Translations under genes and position numbers: made by a program
Notes under the pieces: model-generated
The model's input: the letters and a program-made list of their open reading frames with translations, nothing else
The model's database searches: none
What the model was told of the DNA's origin: nothing
Shown here: positions 1-9,300 of the stretch, piece by piece
Numbering within the stretch: position 1 is the stretch's first letter
How the letters are laid out: each line of letters begins with the position of its first letter
DNA from: Akkermansiaceae bacterium UBA6138
GTDB taxonomy: Bacteria > Verrucomicrobiota > Verrucomicrobiia > Verrucomicrobiales > DEV007
NCBI GenBank assembly: GCA_002422425.1
Contig: DIVG01000021.1
Location: 1 to 47,241, forward strand
Length of the DNA stretch: 47,241 bases
Reading direction: 5' to 3'

Positions 1-1
1 C

Positions 2-205
2 CAGTTGATCTCGGGCCAGTCTGAGGGCTATCGCCACTCGAAGGAGGTGACGGCCGGTTGGAGTTCCACTGCGATTCTGGTCGTCGTGGGCGTTTTGATT
101 CACACCTTCGCTCGGGTGATGCATAAGAGTATCCATCCGTTTTTTATCGCGGTCGTTCCTTTGGTGATGGTCTTTCTTCTGGTGCTGTTTCTCAGGCGAA
201 AGTGA
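2..205 (+). CDS. C-terminal part of a small membrane protein (cut by window edge)
   Basis: The reading frame is open to the left edge, so the true start may lie outside the window; the first in-frame start candidate is a TTG at 5. The visible 66 residues carry two hydrophobic stretches, around residues 22-37 (ILVVVGVLIHTFA) and 44-63 (HPFFIAVVPLVMVFLLVLF), and end with a positively charged tail (LRRK). This fits the last two membrane helices of a protein with a cytoplasmic C-terminus. I do not recognise the family. A second small ORF on the same strand starts 22 bases later and could be cotranscribed. Confidence 0.4.
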   Translation, partial: QLISGQSEGYRHSKEVTAGWSSTAILVVVGVLIHTFARVMHKSIHPFFIAVVPLVMVFLLVLFLRRK

Positions 206-227
206 AGCCACCCCCCCGGCACTCCAA

Positions 228-476
228 ATGAAACCCAGTCATTCACTTCGCCGAAGCGCCACGAGAGGATCCGCTTCGGGGGACTGGAACAAAATCATCG
301 CCGTCGCATTCCTGTTTCTCCTCTTCATCCCCCGGTGCGTGGGGTGCCGGTCTCCGGTCGATCCGTTGATTGAAAAATATTACGGGGGTAAGCTGAATCC
401 GGACGGGTCGATGAATACGGATGCAGCGACCAAGGAACTCCTCGAGGAGATGATCCGCCGGGACTCAAAGAGGTGA
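228..476 (+). CDS. Small putative lipoprotein or membrane-anchored protein
   Basis: An 82-residue protein with a basic N-terminus, one hydrophobic stretch at about residues 23-38 (IIAVAFLFLLFIPRCV) and then Cys-Arg-Ser. The motif CVGC is a loose lipobox, so lipid attachment at Cys40 is possible but not certain. The remainder is short and hydrophilic, with a motif LIEKYYGGKLNPDGSMN that looks folded rather than random. No family is recognised. No strong Shine-Dalgarno sequence is seen before the ATG. It lies 22 bases after the preceding membrane ORF on the same strand. Confidence 0.4.
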   Translation: MKPSHSLRRSATRGSASGDWNKIIAVAFLFLLFIPRCVGCRSPVDPLIEKYYGGKLNPDGSMNTDAATKELLEEMIRRDSKR

Positions 477-503
477 TTTCTTAGGCGTGTATTCGCTCGA
501 GCG

Positions 504-520
504 CCCCGCAGGGTGCGGGG
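504..520. terminator. GC-rich hairpin in the 477-731 gap
   Basis: A 6-bp stem (CCCCGC/GCGGGG) with a 5-nt loop lies 28 bases after the stop of the putative lipoprotein gene. There is no run of T after it, so it is at best a weak intrinsic terminator for the two rightward ORFs. The rest of the 255-base gap shows no convincing gene; its leftward 79-residue ORF has low-complexity composition and no ribosome-binding site. Confidence 0.25.
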
Positions 521-731
521 TAATGATCCGATTTCGAGATGCCTGATCGGCTCCAGGTCAGACGGGGCGGGCGGTTGCGGGACTCGCTAGCCTGCGGGGT
601 AAATTGGCGCTTTCCGTCGGACAGGGAATCGGGATGGGCTTCTCCGGGGAGGGAACTGCTACTTGCCAATTGCCGAAACCCAGGCGTCACTGAGGCCTGT
701 TTGAGTTGACCTGAATCCAATCCCTGAGGAT

Positions 732-1511
732 ATGGCTAGATTTCGAACAGTTACTGACCAAGCGAAGGAAGAGCTCCTCAAGAGGCTGCGGCGACGGCAC
801 GGCTCGAAGTTGAACCGCTACTTGGTCTCGATCGGGGTCGGCCGGAACTGCCTGAAGAGGTGGAAGAACGGAGATCCGATGAGCGTTCGTTCGTTCTACG
901 ATATCTGCGATAGGTCGAGGCTAGCTCCGACAAGGCTTATCGCGAAGACGGAAACACTCTCGGACAAATACGATTTGATGCAGCAGGACTACCGGGATTC
1001 GCGAGACCCTGACGAGCGCCACGGCATCTGCGTGTTGGCGGCTTCGACACTCTATCGAGACCTATGCGCGTCCTTCAAACGGATCAATAGGTCAATCCTC
1101 GACTGCCATCGGGCGCTGGGTGGTTATCCCGACTTACTCCGGATGGCGAAGGATCTTAACGGAGGAAATCCTGTTGATGCTCCTCCCGCGCGTCTCCGGA
1201 TGTCCACGGAGAGCCAGGATATGATATGGATCGATTTTAAGGAGGAGACCGTGGGGATCTTTGTCGAAGTCACCGAAGTCTCGCGAGATGGGAGACAGCG
1301 CGAGGTGGTGTTCACCGAGCCATTAGGGCTGGGTGTGGTCGGGCGGATTTTCGGGAAATTCAGGAACATCAATTCGCGCAGGCCTCGGAAGAGCGAAGCG
1401 CAGAAACTGCAGGAAGAGTACGAGGCCTTGAACAGGCCCTTCTGGCAAGGTCGCAACGGCCACAAGAATTCCCGGGCCGGGAATACGAACAGCACTCGTT
1501 GGCAGGATTAG
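732..1511 (+). CDS. Putative helix-turn-helix protein of unknown function
   Basis: A 259-residue soluble protein. Residues about 8-60 are basic and helical and contain a HTH-like stretch (KLNRYLVSIGVGRNCLKRWK, then FYDICDRSRLAPTRLI), as in XRE-type repressors or phage-type regulators. The middle (about 85-135) looks helical; residues about 160-200 alternate as beta strands (DMIWIDFKEETVGIFVEVTE). The tail is basic and low-complexity. A GAGGA-like ribosome-binding site lies just before the ATG, which supports this start. No signal peptide or membrane segment is seen. DNA binding is inferred from the N-terminal pattern alone; no target or family is assigned. It is flanked by about 700 bases without intact genes. 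Confidence 0.5.
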   Translation: MARFRTVTDQAKEELLKRLRRRHGSKLNRYLVSIGVGRNCLKRWKNGDPMSVRSFYDICDRSRLAPTRLIAKTETLSDKYDLMQQDYRDSRDPDERHGICVLAASTLYRDLCASFKRINRSILDCHRALGGYPDLLRMAKDLNGGNPVDAPPARLRMSTESQDMIWIDFKEETVGIFVEVTEVSRDGRQREVVFTEPLGLGVVGRIFGKFRNINSRRPRKSEAQKLQEEYEALNRPFWQGRNGHKNSRAGNTNSTRWQD

Positions 1512-1934
1512 ATTCGAGCATCGCTGGTCTCTGCCTTTTTATCGTGGCTCACTTGCGCCCCCTGGGACTGATTGGCATTTTTCGTCCTGCGAAGGGACTG
1601 CGCGAGAAGGTGCAGTTCGGGAAGGTTTGCACCACGAAGGCGACCGATTGCGGTGCGTTCGATCGTCGGAAATCGTTGCTTGGTAGGAGAAGTCCGCTTT
1701 ACGGCGTTATTCTGGAAATTGAAATGATGCGACTTAATGCATTGATTATGAGTAAGTTATTCCTAAACAGGAGAATATTCAGCATCACCCTGCCGTCGGA
1801 AAAAGTGTCGGAAATTTTCGGAGAGAAAAAGGAAACGTTCGGGAGGTGTGGTTTTTTATTTACAGTCTTGAGATTATGGTAATTGAACGGTTACGGCCGA
1901 ACCGCTAAGCGTTCGAAGTGCGCATTCAATTTAA
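1512..1934. other. Gene-poor stretch, nothing recognisable
   Basis: The rightward ORF 1499-1882 overlaps the end of the preceding gene, has no plausible domain and has irregular composition, so I do not call it. The second half (about 1720-1890) is clearly more AT-rich than the surroundings. No RNA gene, repeat or regulatory site was recognised. Confidence 0.4.
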
Positions 1935-1961
1935 ACCCCCGAGCCTGAATCGGGCCCGAAA

Positions 1962-2051
1962 CTGGACCCCGAGGAGAGAGATGCCGTCGAGACTACTGAG
2001 GGACCTCCCCCTATCATTGTCGGCCCGGGCTCCGGTAAGACACGGACGCTC
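1962..2051 (+). pseudogene. Relic of a UvrD/PcrA-type superfamily 1 helicase (N-terminal Walker A region only)
   Basis: In the frame with codons at 1962, 1965 and so on, the translation reads LDPEERDAVETTEGP followed by IIVGPGSGKTRTL. This is the N-terminal signature of UvrD/PcrA/Rep helicases: the Q-motif region (LxPEQ-xAV) and Walker A (GxGSGKTxTL, here 2022-2051). There is a TAA at 1932-1934 and no ATG, GTG or TTG start before the motif. After Thr-Leu the frame leaves the helicase pattern and runs as unrelated sequence to a TGA at 2238. The canonical protein has about 700 residues, so this is a fragment of roughly 30. The following in-frame part (residues with WSGWTLGWGVRIDTRGATAA and AFGPFPKKPVRF) looks like the end of another, unrecognised protein. 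Confidence 0.65.
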
Positions 2052-2226
2052 TGGTGCGCACCTCAGCCGGAAGCGCGGGCTGCGGTTGGCGGAGAAATCT
2101 CATGGAGTGGGTGGACCTTGGGCTGGGGCGTCAGGATTGATACGAGAGGGGCCACTGCCGCCATTGCGTTCGGACCGTTCCCCAAGAAGCCCGTTCGGTT
2201 TCAATTCCAAAAGCAGGTTGGCACTA

Positions 2227-2559
2227 TTATAACTGAGTGATGGCCAAAACGAGAATCCCAAGTATCAAGAAATATAAAATAGGAATTGTGACGGTCTTGA
2301 ACCCCATTTGCTTGATGAAGCGGATTCGAACAGAAAGTTGGCGATCTTCACCGGAAATGGGATTGCAATTAATTGCAATCGGTTTTGGACCTTGCCACGA
2401 ACTGTGGCTTAAATAAATCGATCCGCAAGAAATGCCAATAACAGCCGAACCGAATGGATGATTGGCTCTAACTGAGCAATCTCGACTCAACGATAGTATT
2501 AGGAAAACTCCAGAAGCTCCCAAAAACAAAATTAAAAGTAAATGAAACCATTGAAGCAT
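2227..2559 (-). CDS. Small two-helix membrane protein, candidate immunity factor of the orphan RHS tip
   Basis: A 110-residue protein with an N-terminal hydrophobic segment (residues about 3-23, FHLLLILFLGASGVFLILSL), a central hydrophilic part with three cysteines, and a C-terminal hydrophobic segment (about 88-108, TVTIPILYFLILGILVLAI). It starts 9 bases after the stop of the orphan RHS C-terminal module on the same strand. The 84-residue protein behind the main RHS gene has the same topology and the same position. Small membrane proteins directly behind RHS tips are commonly immunity proteins; that role is inferred from position only. The gene is visibly more AT-rich than the RHS body, typical of exchanged tip cassettes. 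It may instead be an accessory membrane protein. Confidence 0.55.
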   Translation of the reverse strand: MLQWFHLLLILFLGASGVFLILSLSRDCSVRANHPFGSAVIGISCGSIYLSHSSWQGPKPIAINCNPISGEDRQLSVRIRFIKQMGFKTVTIPILYFLILGILVLAITQL

Positions 2560-2568
2560 GTTTGATTC

Positions 2569-3075
2569 TCAATTAGTCGTTTCTGGATTCGGGCACCGTC
2601 CGCGAGCCTGTGCTAGAATGCCAGCTAGGCTGCAGTCTGCGCCTAAGCCGGGGGCCGCTTCGTTTACGATCAACACCTCTTCATTCCCGTGCTCCTTGCG
2701 ATCAAAACAACCTGGGATCGTACAGGGTATATTGTGGCACCTTGGGCGCTCACTGGCACAGAAGCACCTATATTGGCACTCAACTCGGGGATACGTTCGC
2801 CGCTGTGGATTTACATAAAATACCTGACGCCCATTTGTAAATACAGGAATTTTCCATTTCGTGGGTCTCACTTCCTGAGTTGACTTCGGCTTCCATCCGA
2901 TCCATTCGCAATTTTCATACGGCCAAAATTCTAGCCCCAGGTTGTCGGTTAGGTTTAGTCCATTGTTTCCGACAAATCCATAAACATTCAACCCCCCTTC
3001 TTCTTCAATCGGATCCCTATTCGGCCATCTTCCCAGCCAGGGGATATAATACCTGAAGCCGTAAATGAAGTGCTG
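2569..3075 (-). pseudogene. Orphan RHS C-terminal module (displaced toxin tip)
   Basis: Directly after the stop of the 84-residue membrane protein, the same frame reads QHFIYGFRYYIPWLGRWPNR, DPIEEEGGLNVYGFVGN and DNLGLEFW. This repeats the conserved end of an RHS core and corresponds to YGFRYYVPELGRWINRDP, IGEEGGVNLYGF and DRLGLYPP in the main RHS protein. About 125 variable, Cys-rich residues follow (ECQYRCFCASERPRC, PCTIPGC). The module has no RHS body and no start at its 5' end; an internal ATG at 2991 would give 140 residues without the seam. This matches the orphan RHS-CT arrangement known from Enterobacteria, where an older tip stays downstream after a new tip is inserted. The activity of the variable domain is unknown. 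Confidence 0.7.
3000..3063 (-). repeat. Second copy of the RHS core-end seam
   Basis: This stretch is a diverged duplicate of about 3778-3857 in the main RHS gene. Exact shared blocks include ataatacctgaagccgta (3046-3063 and 3840-3857, plus-strand reading) and aatcggatccc. The two copies lie about 0.8 kb apart in direct orientation and bracket one tip-plus-membrane-protein cassette, as expected if homologous exchange at the seam inserts or removes tips. Confidence 0.7.
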
Positions 3076-3330
3076 TTACCTCTCATAAATAAATTGGTAA
3101 ATGGCTCCCAAAACAATCCCGATGAATCCGAAAATAAAATAAAAACGCACAATCATCGGCTCGCCACCGGCTGATACTGTAGTTGAAATCAAATGACCTT
3201 TCGGAGTGGACACTGGCTCATCATACGACTGCTCGGTGAGTGATACCTTACGGGGGAAAGCAATCGACATTATTGTGCAGAGTGCCACATGAGAAAGCGA
3301 CAACAGGAGAATTAAGATAAGAGTTTTCAT
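3076..3330 (-). CDS. Small two-helix membrane protein, candidate immunity factor of the main RHS tip
   Basis: An 84-residue protein starting 5 bases after the stop of the giant RHS gene. It has an N-terminal signal or anchor (MKTLILILLLSLSHVALCTI), a short hydrophilic middle (residues about 28-57) and a C-terminal membrane segment (about 60-81, VRFYFIFGFIGIVLGAIYQF). The gene is AT-rich compared with the RHS body. The tight spacing implies translation with the RHS gene. By analogy with RHS/CDI systems it is a candidate immunity protein. The membrane location would suit a toxin acting at or through the inner membrane, but neither toxicity nor protection can be read from sequence. Its stop codon abuts the orphan RHS module. 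Confidence 0.6.
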   Translation of the reverse strand: MKTLILILLLSLSHVALCTIMSIAFPRKVSLTEQSYDEPVSTPKGHLISTTVSAGGEPMIVRFYFIFGFIGIVLGAIYQFIYER

Positions 3331-3335
3331 AAATT

Positions 3336-6300
3336 TTACCCCATCGGCGGAGGGTTCGGTCCAGATGGATGTTTAGGGATAACATCTGGCGGATCGGTTC
3401 CCTCCGGTAGAAGTTCCCACACGGGATCGTCAATCTCTTGTATGTATGGATGGATCCAAAAAGGAGTCCCTTCGGGTTTGCAGCAAACACAATAGCGATT
3501 GATTATTGTAACATAGCCAAGAAAAACTCTACCAGAAGGCCCCTTCGCAGGAAATGGATCAAGAAACCACTCGGTAATGACTTCCATGGCGCATGTACCG
3601 TAGGGGCTCCCTTCAGCTTTGCAGAAGGCATTGCATTTTTGATTCAGTTCGGATGTCGAAAACGATGATGTAGGTGAGCAGGGCAGTCCAGACGAGTAAG
3701 TCGACCACAGCGGTATCGGAGGATATAACCCAAGCCTATCCACAGCATTAATGGGGCTGTTTCTCGTAAATCCATACAAATTCACCCCGCCCTCCTCTCC
3801 AATCGGATCCCGATTGATCCACCGCCCCAGCTCCGGCACATAATACCTGAAGCCGTAGTTATAGTAGCCCGTCTCTGAGTCGAGGAACTGCCCGTGGAAC
3901 CCGAAGCTCCAGTCAAACAGGCTCTCCTCCCGGGTTGCCCAATCCGGCCCCATCACTGTTCTCACCCCGAAGGCGCTGAACCCGTAGCGCTCCACCACTT
4001 CCCCGTTGGTATCCACCGTTGAGGTCGGATCGTAGTAGTCCATCAGGCAATAGAGCCTCTCGTTGAATTCACCGCCGAAGTTCGTGTCACGGTCCCGCAA
4101 GATCAACTCATCCCGGTGCCCCGGTCTCGCTCCCCAGACATACTGGCAGAGCGTCACTTCCGGCAACTCCGACACCGCCAGCGACAGCAAGCCCTCTGTC
4201 ACCGGGACCGGGGCGGATTTGGAAGAGTGCCCGTCGCCGACCAGGCCCATCCAGCTTGACCAGTAGTAGCTCGAATAATCCGAACTGCTCGACGAACTGG
4301 AACTGCTCGACGGAGGGTAGCTGGACGGGTAGGAAAACGAAGAGTACCACGAGGAGGACACATAGCCACAGGGTCCCCAGGCATCGTGCTCGCTGTGCCA
4401 GAAATACCCCGAGCCGTAGTACCAGAGAGTGTCGCGTTGTTCCCCGCTGAGGGCCGCGTCGAACACCGCGATTTCATCGACGATCCCGTAGTAGGGCACG
4501 AGTTCCAGGGATTCTTCGGACTCCTCCATCATCGCAAAACTGCTGGGATAGGAATAGGACGAGTAGTAGGAAGATAAAGACGAGGGGTAGGAGTAGGAAG
4601 AGTAGACGGGCAGACTGATGTAGACAGCTCCGTTGATTACCCGTGCGGCCTGACCGGTGGCCAGGGACTCCGTTTGCGGAGTGCCCGCGTTGAGGCTGAG
4701 GCCGATCTCCACCCCGGGTTCGATCCAGAGGACCGCGTTGTACCAGTTGGTCGTTCCAAAGCTGTGGGTGATCTCGACTTCCTTGTCCCAGGCACCCCCT
4801 CCGGTGTTGGAGGCGATACGGAAGATGAGCCTGCCCGATTCCAGGAGCAGCTCATACTCGCCCGACTTCGAGAAGAGGGCTTGAGTGCCCGTGAGCGAGG
4901 AGGGTTTGAACCAGAGGGAGATGCTCAGCGGATCGGAGGTGCCGGGGTTGAAGACGGCGTTGTGCGAGCGCTCGAACCATTTGCCGGATTCGAGGGTCCG
5001 TGCTTCGTGACAGATCCCGTAGTAATCGACTCCCGGATAAGACCCCATCGCGCTGAAAGTGAGCCCGCCGACGGAGTCGTAAAGGGGACTTGCGTAGTCG
5101 ATCTCGTTGCAGTCGTAGTAGGCCGTGGGCGGTGGCGGCATCGCCCCCCACGTCGTCGAGGAACTGGAAGAGGAAGAGGTGGAGGAGCTGGAGGAAGATG
5201 ACGAACTCGAAGAGGAAGAGGAGGAGGGCGGGAGCGGCCCGCGTTCCTCGACGACCTTCCATTGGTCGTTGTAATATTCATGCCGCACCTCGCCGTTGGC
5301 GATGCGCACGATGCGTCGGTAAAGACCGTCGTACTCGTAACGGGCCACGATCACTTCAGTCGCGTCACGCACTTCGACAAGCCGGTTCCAGGCGTCCCAG
5401 GTCAGGCGCAGGGGTGCCAGCCAATCGCCCGAGGCGTCGGGAGGCAGGCTGGTGGCGTTGCCAACGAGATCGTAGGCGATCCCGTCGCCGGAACCGTCGA
5501 TCTGGACGAGCTGGTTGGCCTGGTTGCTGACCCGGCCCTGATCGAGTTCCTCTTCCCCCGCTGCCGCGAGCCGGTAGCGGGTCCAGTTGCCGACGGGATC
5601 GTAATTGAAGCGCTCCTCCTGCGCCGGGATCGCTCCGATCGCGGTCTGGTTGAGGTTGAGGGTGCCTTTGGCGGCGGTCTTGACCTGATGGAGGCGATCA
5701 TAGGCATAGGCCTGGTCCTGTCCTCCTTCCTCGGCGGCAAGGTTGCGACGCCAGGTGCGGTTGCTGGCCGCGTCGTAGCCATACTGAATGCGATCGAGGA
5801 CGACGGCTTCCGCTCCTTCCCCGCGCAGCCATCGCATGTCGATGGTGCGACCGAAGCGGTCGTAGCCATTGTAGGGATCCCCCGCATCCCCCAAGGGAGC
5901 ACCTGCAGCCTTGCGGTAGGTGAGTTCCACGCCGGGCTGGGGATAGGCGGCGGTGATGAAACGGGCCAGCCCGGCATAGGTGTAGCGGCAAATTTCCTCG
6001 CCGGGCAATTCCCCGTCGCCGTCGAGAAAGAGGGATCCCACACGGCTGAGCCTGTCGTCCGCCTCGGTCGGAATCCCGTAGTCATAGTCGAGCCGACGTC
6101 CGTCGGGGTAGATCATGAAGGTCTTCCGCGAGGTGTTGGCGTGGGTTCCGTCCTCATGGCCGTAGGCCACGCCCAGGGTCAATTCATTGACGCCCCCCTG
6201 GTGTTCCTGTTGATCCAGAGCCAGCTGTCGGAAGGAGTCGTAGGCGAAGGTCACTTCGTTGAGCACCTCCCCGAGACCCACGGTAGCGTTGTCGTAGCTC

Positions 6301-9300
6301 GTCACGCCCACACGGAGGAGACGCTTGCTATCGTAGGTCGTTTCGATTCTGAGGATATCGTCTGCGATCCCCGGCCCGGCCGAGGTCACTCTGTCCTGAA
6401 CCGGTCGTCCGAGCTTGTCAAAGTCAAAAGCATGCACGGTGCCGTTGGCGTCGTGAGATTCCACGACCTGCTTCTGGCGGTTGTAGCGGTATTCAGTGCG
6501 GGAGGGAACCCCGGAAAGATCGTCGCCGGGACCTCCCGGCGGATAGGTCTTGGCCCGCATCAGGTCGCTGCGGGCAATGGCGCTGTCGGCCAGGGTGGTT
6601 CCGTATTCCCAGCGCGTCACCTGGTCGCCGGTGACGGGGTTGATCAGGGTGAGACGGGCGAGGCCGCCGTCGGGGGCGTAGGCATACTCAGTGATGCGCG
6701 GGGTGCCCCCCGCACAGGCGGCCGCCTGCGCCTCGCCTTCGGCCGGTCCGCCGATTCCTTCGTAAAGGCGGATGCGGCGTCCGGCCTGGTCGTTCTCCCA
6801 GCGGGTTTCGACTCCGTCGGGTCCAATCGTCGCTCCCGCGAGGTTGTCGCCGCCGTAGCGGGTGCGGGTGACGAGCACGGTGTCGCTGCGGGGCGGTGAG
6901 GTGGCGGGGCGAACCAGCTCCGCTCCGCCCAGGGTGCCGTAGTCGGCCACCGCTAGGGGGCGTCCGATGCCGTCATACCATTGCGCCTGATAGGTCCGCC
7001 GCGCCTTCGGCTCGGGTCCGTCCGGACCCTGGAGTTCGCCAAATCCTTCGGCATCGTCGAAGCGTTGCCACTGGGTCGTGACGACGTTTTGGGAGGCCTC
7101 GTTCCAGGTGGTGCGGGTTTGTTCGGCAACGATCAGTTCGGAAACGTCGGCTTCATTTCCCGGAAGCACGGTGAGGTAGCCAAACCAGCCTTTGCCGGGG
7201 TCGTCGTTGTCGTACCAGCAATAGTAGTGGCGGGTCGTGTCCCCCGCCCCCCCGGCCACCGGGTAGACCGCTTCGGAAGCGAGAGGGTGGATACTGACCT
7301 CCCCCACGGTGTGGGTGGCGTAGGTGAATCGGGTGACGACGAGGGTGGCCCCATCTTCGCCTTCGCGCACCCCACGGGTGGCGAGATAACCGGCGACGTA
7401 ACCCTCGGTGGGGTTGTTGGTGGTGTAGTAGCTGTAGATCCGGACGAGGCCGGAATGGCTGCGCAGAGAAACGTCCAAGTCATCGCTTCCACCGCCTGGT
7501 TCGTCGACGGACTCTACTGCCGAAGGCTCCGCTGCGAGATCAAGCCGACCGGCGGAGTTGTAGTGGAAGTAGTGGAACCACACTCCGCCCGCTTCCGGTG
7601 CCAAGAGTTTGTTCAGAATGGTGGCCCCGGATCGATTGGCGTAGACGGTTCGGACCGAACCATCGGGACGGGTCTCAGTGGTCTTTGAATACCAGACGTT
7701 GACATCCCCAAAGGTCGGTTCCTCGGGATTGAAGTCATAGGTATGAAGGTAGGATTCACTTCCACCGTGGACGTCCTCATGAATGACACGTCGTCCCTCG
7801 TCGTAGGCAAATGACTTGTCAGCGTAGGCGGCTGCGACGGCGTCGGAAATCGTCAAAGGATTGAGGCCAGCGGCGATAAGCCGGGCGCAGCTCTGCGGGC
7901 CGAGGACATGTTTGAGTCCGTGTTTGAATCCTCCCACTTCTTCATCGAGGTAGTAATGATAGAGGGTTTGGCGGAGTTCGCGCCAGATTCCGGGGGAGGG
8001 TGAAAATTCAAGGTGACGCACGCGCCGCAGGTCGTGGAGACTGCCGCCCGCAGCGATGCCATCGTAGTAGTCGTAGCGGGCCCGGCGCAGCGGGTTGCCG
8101 TTGAGTTCGAGGGTCACCTCGGCCAGTTTACCCGCATTGTCGCCCGCCTCCACGCCATAGTATTGGTAGAGAAAGGTGTTGCGCTGCGCTCCGTCGCTTT
8201 GCTCGACCCGCGCCACCCGGAAGTTGAGGTCGTAGTCGATGTTCACGACCTGGCCGTAGGGATCAATGGTGCTGTCGAGTCGACCACGCAGGGCAGAGGG
8301 ATTTTCGCTGCTGTTGTCGTAGAAGACATGGCGTCTTCCATCTGGACTTGTCAGTACGAATCGGCGCTGGACGGTGTCGTGGACGAGAGAGTCACGCGCT
8401 GTGAACTTGGGCCGCCATCCCCCCGAGCCGTCGGGTTCAAACCAGAGGCTGGTGTTGGCTCCGTTGACCACGACGATGTCTTCGTTGTTTTCCCCGCTGT
8501 CGAAACCCAGGTTGGCCAGCTCGCGCAAGAGCCAGGAGGCCCCGTTCCTTCCGACAGCATTGTCCGAGAGGAGATTGGCATAGGAGCGGGAATGGCTCCA
8601 TCCCGCAAAGCCCGCCGTGGCGAGATCCGTTTCGACCAGAATGAGCTGACCGTTGGCAAGGCGAATTGGGTTATTGCTCATCGAGCAATAACCACCCTCC
8701 TCTTCACTGGGGCACTCCGGACATGTAATCGTCTCCGGAGGAATCACGATGATTTCTTCTTCGGACGAGGAAGATGAGGATGAGGAAGGGGGGTAAGACG
8801 GACCGTAGGAAGTGGATGAACTTTCGCTTGAATCATCCGGGGGATACGTGGTTGAAGACGAGGAAGAAGAAGACGTGGGAATGGGGAAGGAGGTGGAGGA
8901 GGAGGGATAAGAAGTGGGATAAGAAAAGGACGAAAGGTAAGAAGTCGAAGACGAGTCCGAAGAGTCCGAAGACTGCGACGATGAGGACGTGTCTGAGCTG
9001 GAAGACGAAGAGGATGAGAGGCTGGAAGAACTGCTCGATGAACCGGAACTGGATGAGGAGGAAGGCGGTGGCACAGGTGGCTCAAACGCGAAATATCGCA
9101 TCGTCTCAAGACCGAGGCTGTTGTAGCTCAGCAGGGTGATCAGCTCGCTTCCGGGTGAGGTTCCCTGCACGAGCTTGCCGGAGGGATCATACCAGCGCTC
9201 CGCCACCAGAGCAGGGCCCACGGAGCCCGTGTCGGGATTCACGGCGAAGATCTCCTCCCGGTAAACGCGCCCTTCACTGTCGTAGTAACGGCGGGAGCGA

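Noticed and set aside
5262..6899. A 545-residue rightward ORF, plus several more on the plus strand up to 10,478
   Set aside because: They lie antisense to the RHS gene, whose repeat motifs are unmistakable. Long antisense frames are expected in GC-rich repeat coding DNA, and these translations are Gly/Val/Ala/Arg rich without domains.
8760..9075. Repetitive low-complexity DNA considered as a possible CRISPR or satellite array
   Set aside because: It has no constant repeat and spacer structure; it is Ser/Tyr/Pro linker coding sequence of the RHS gene.
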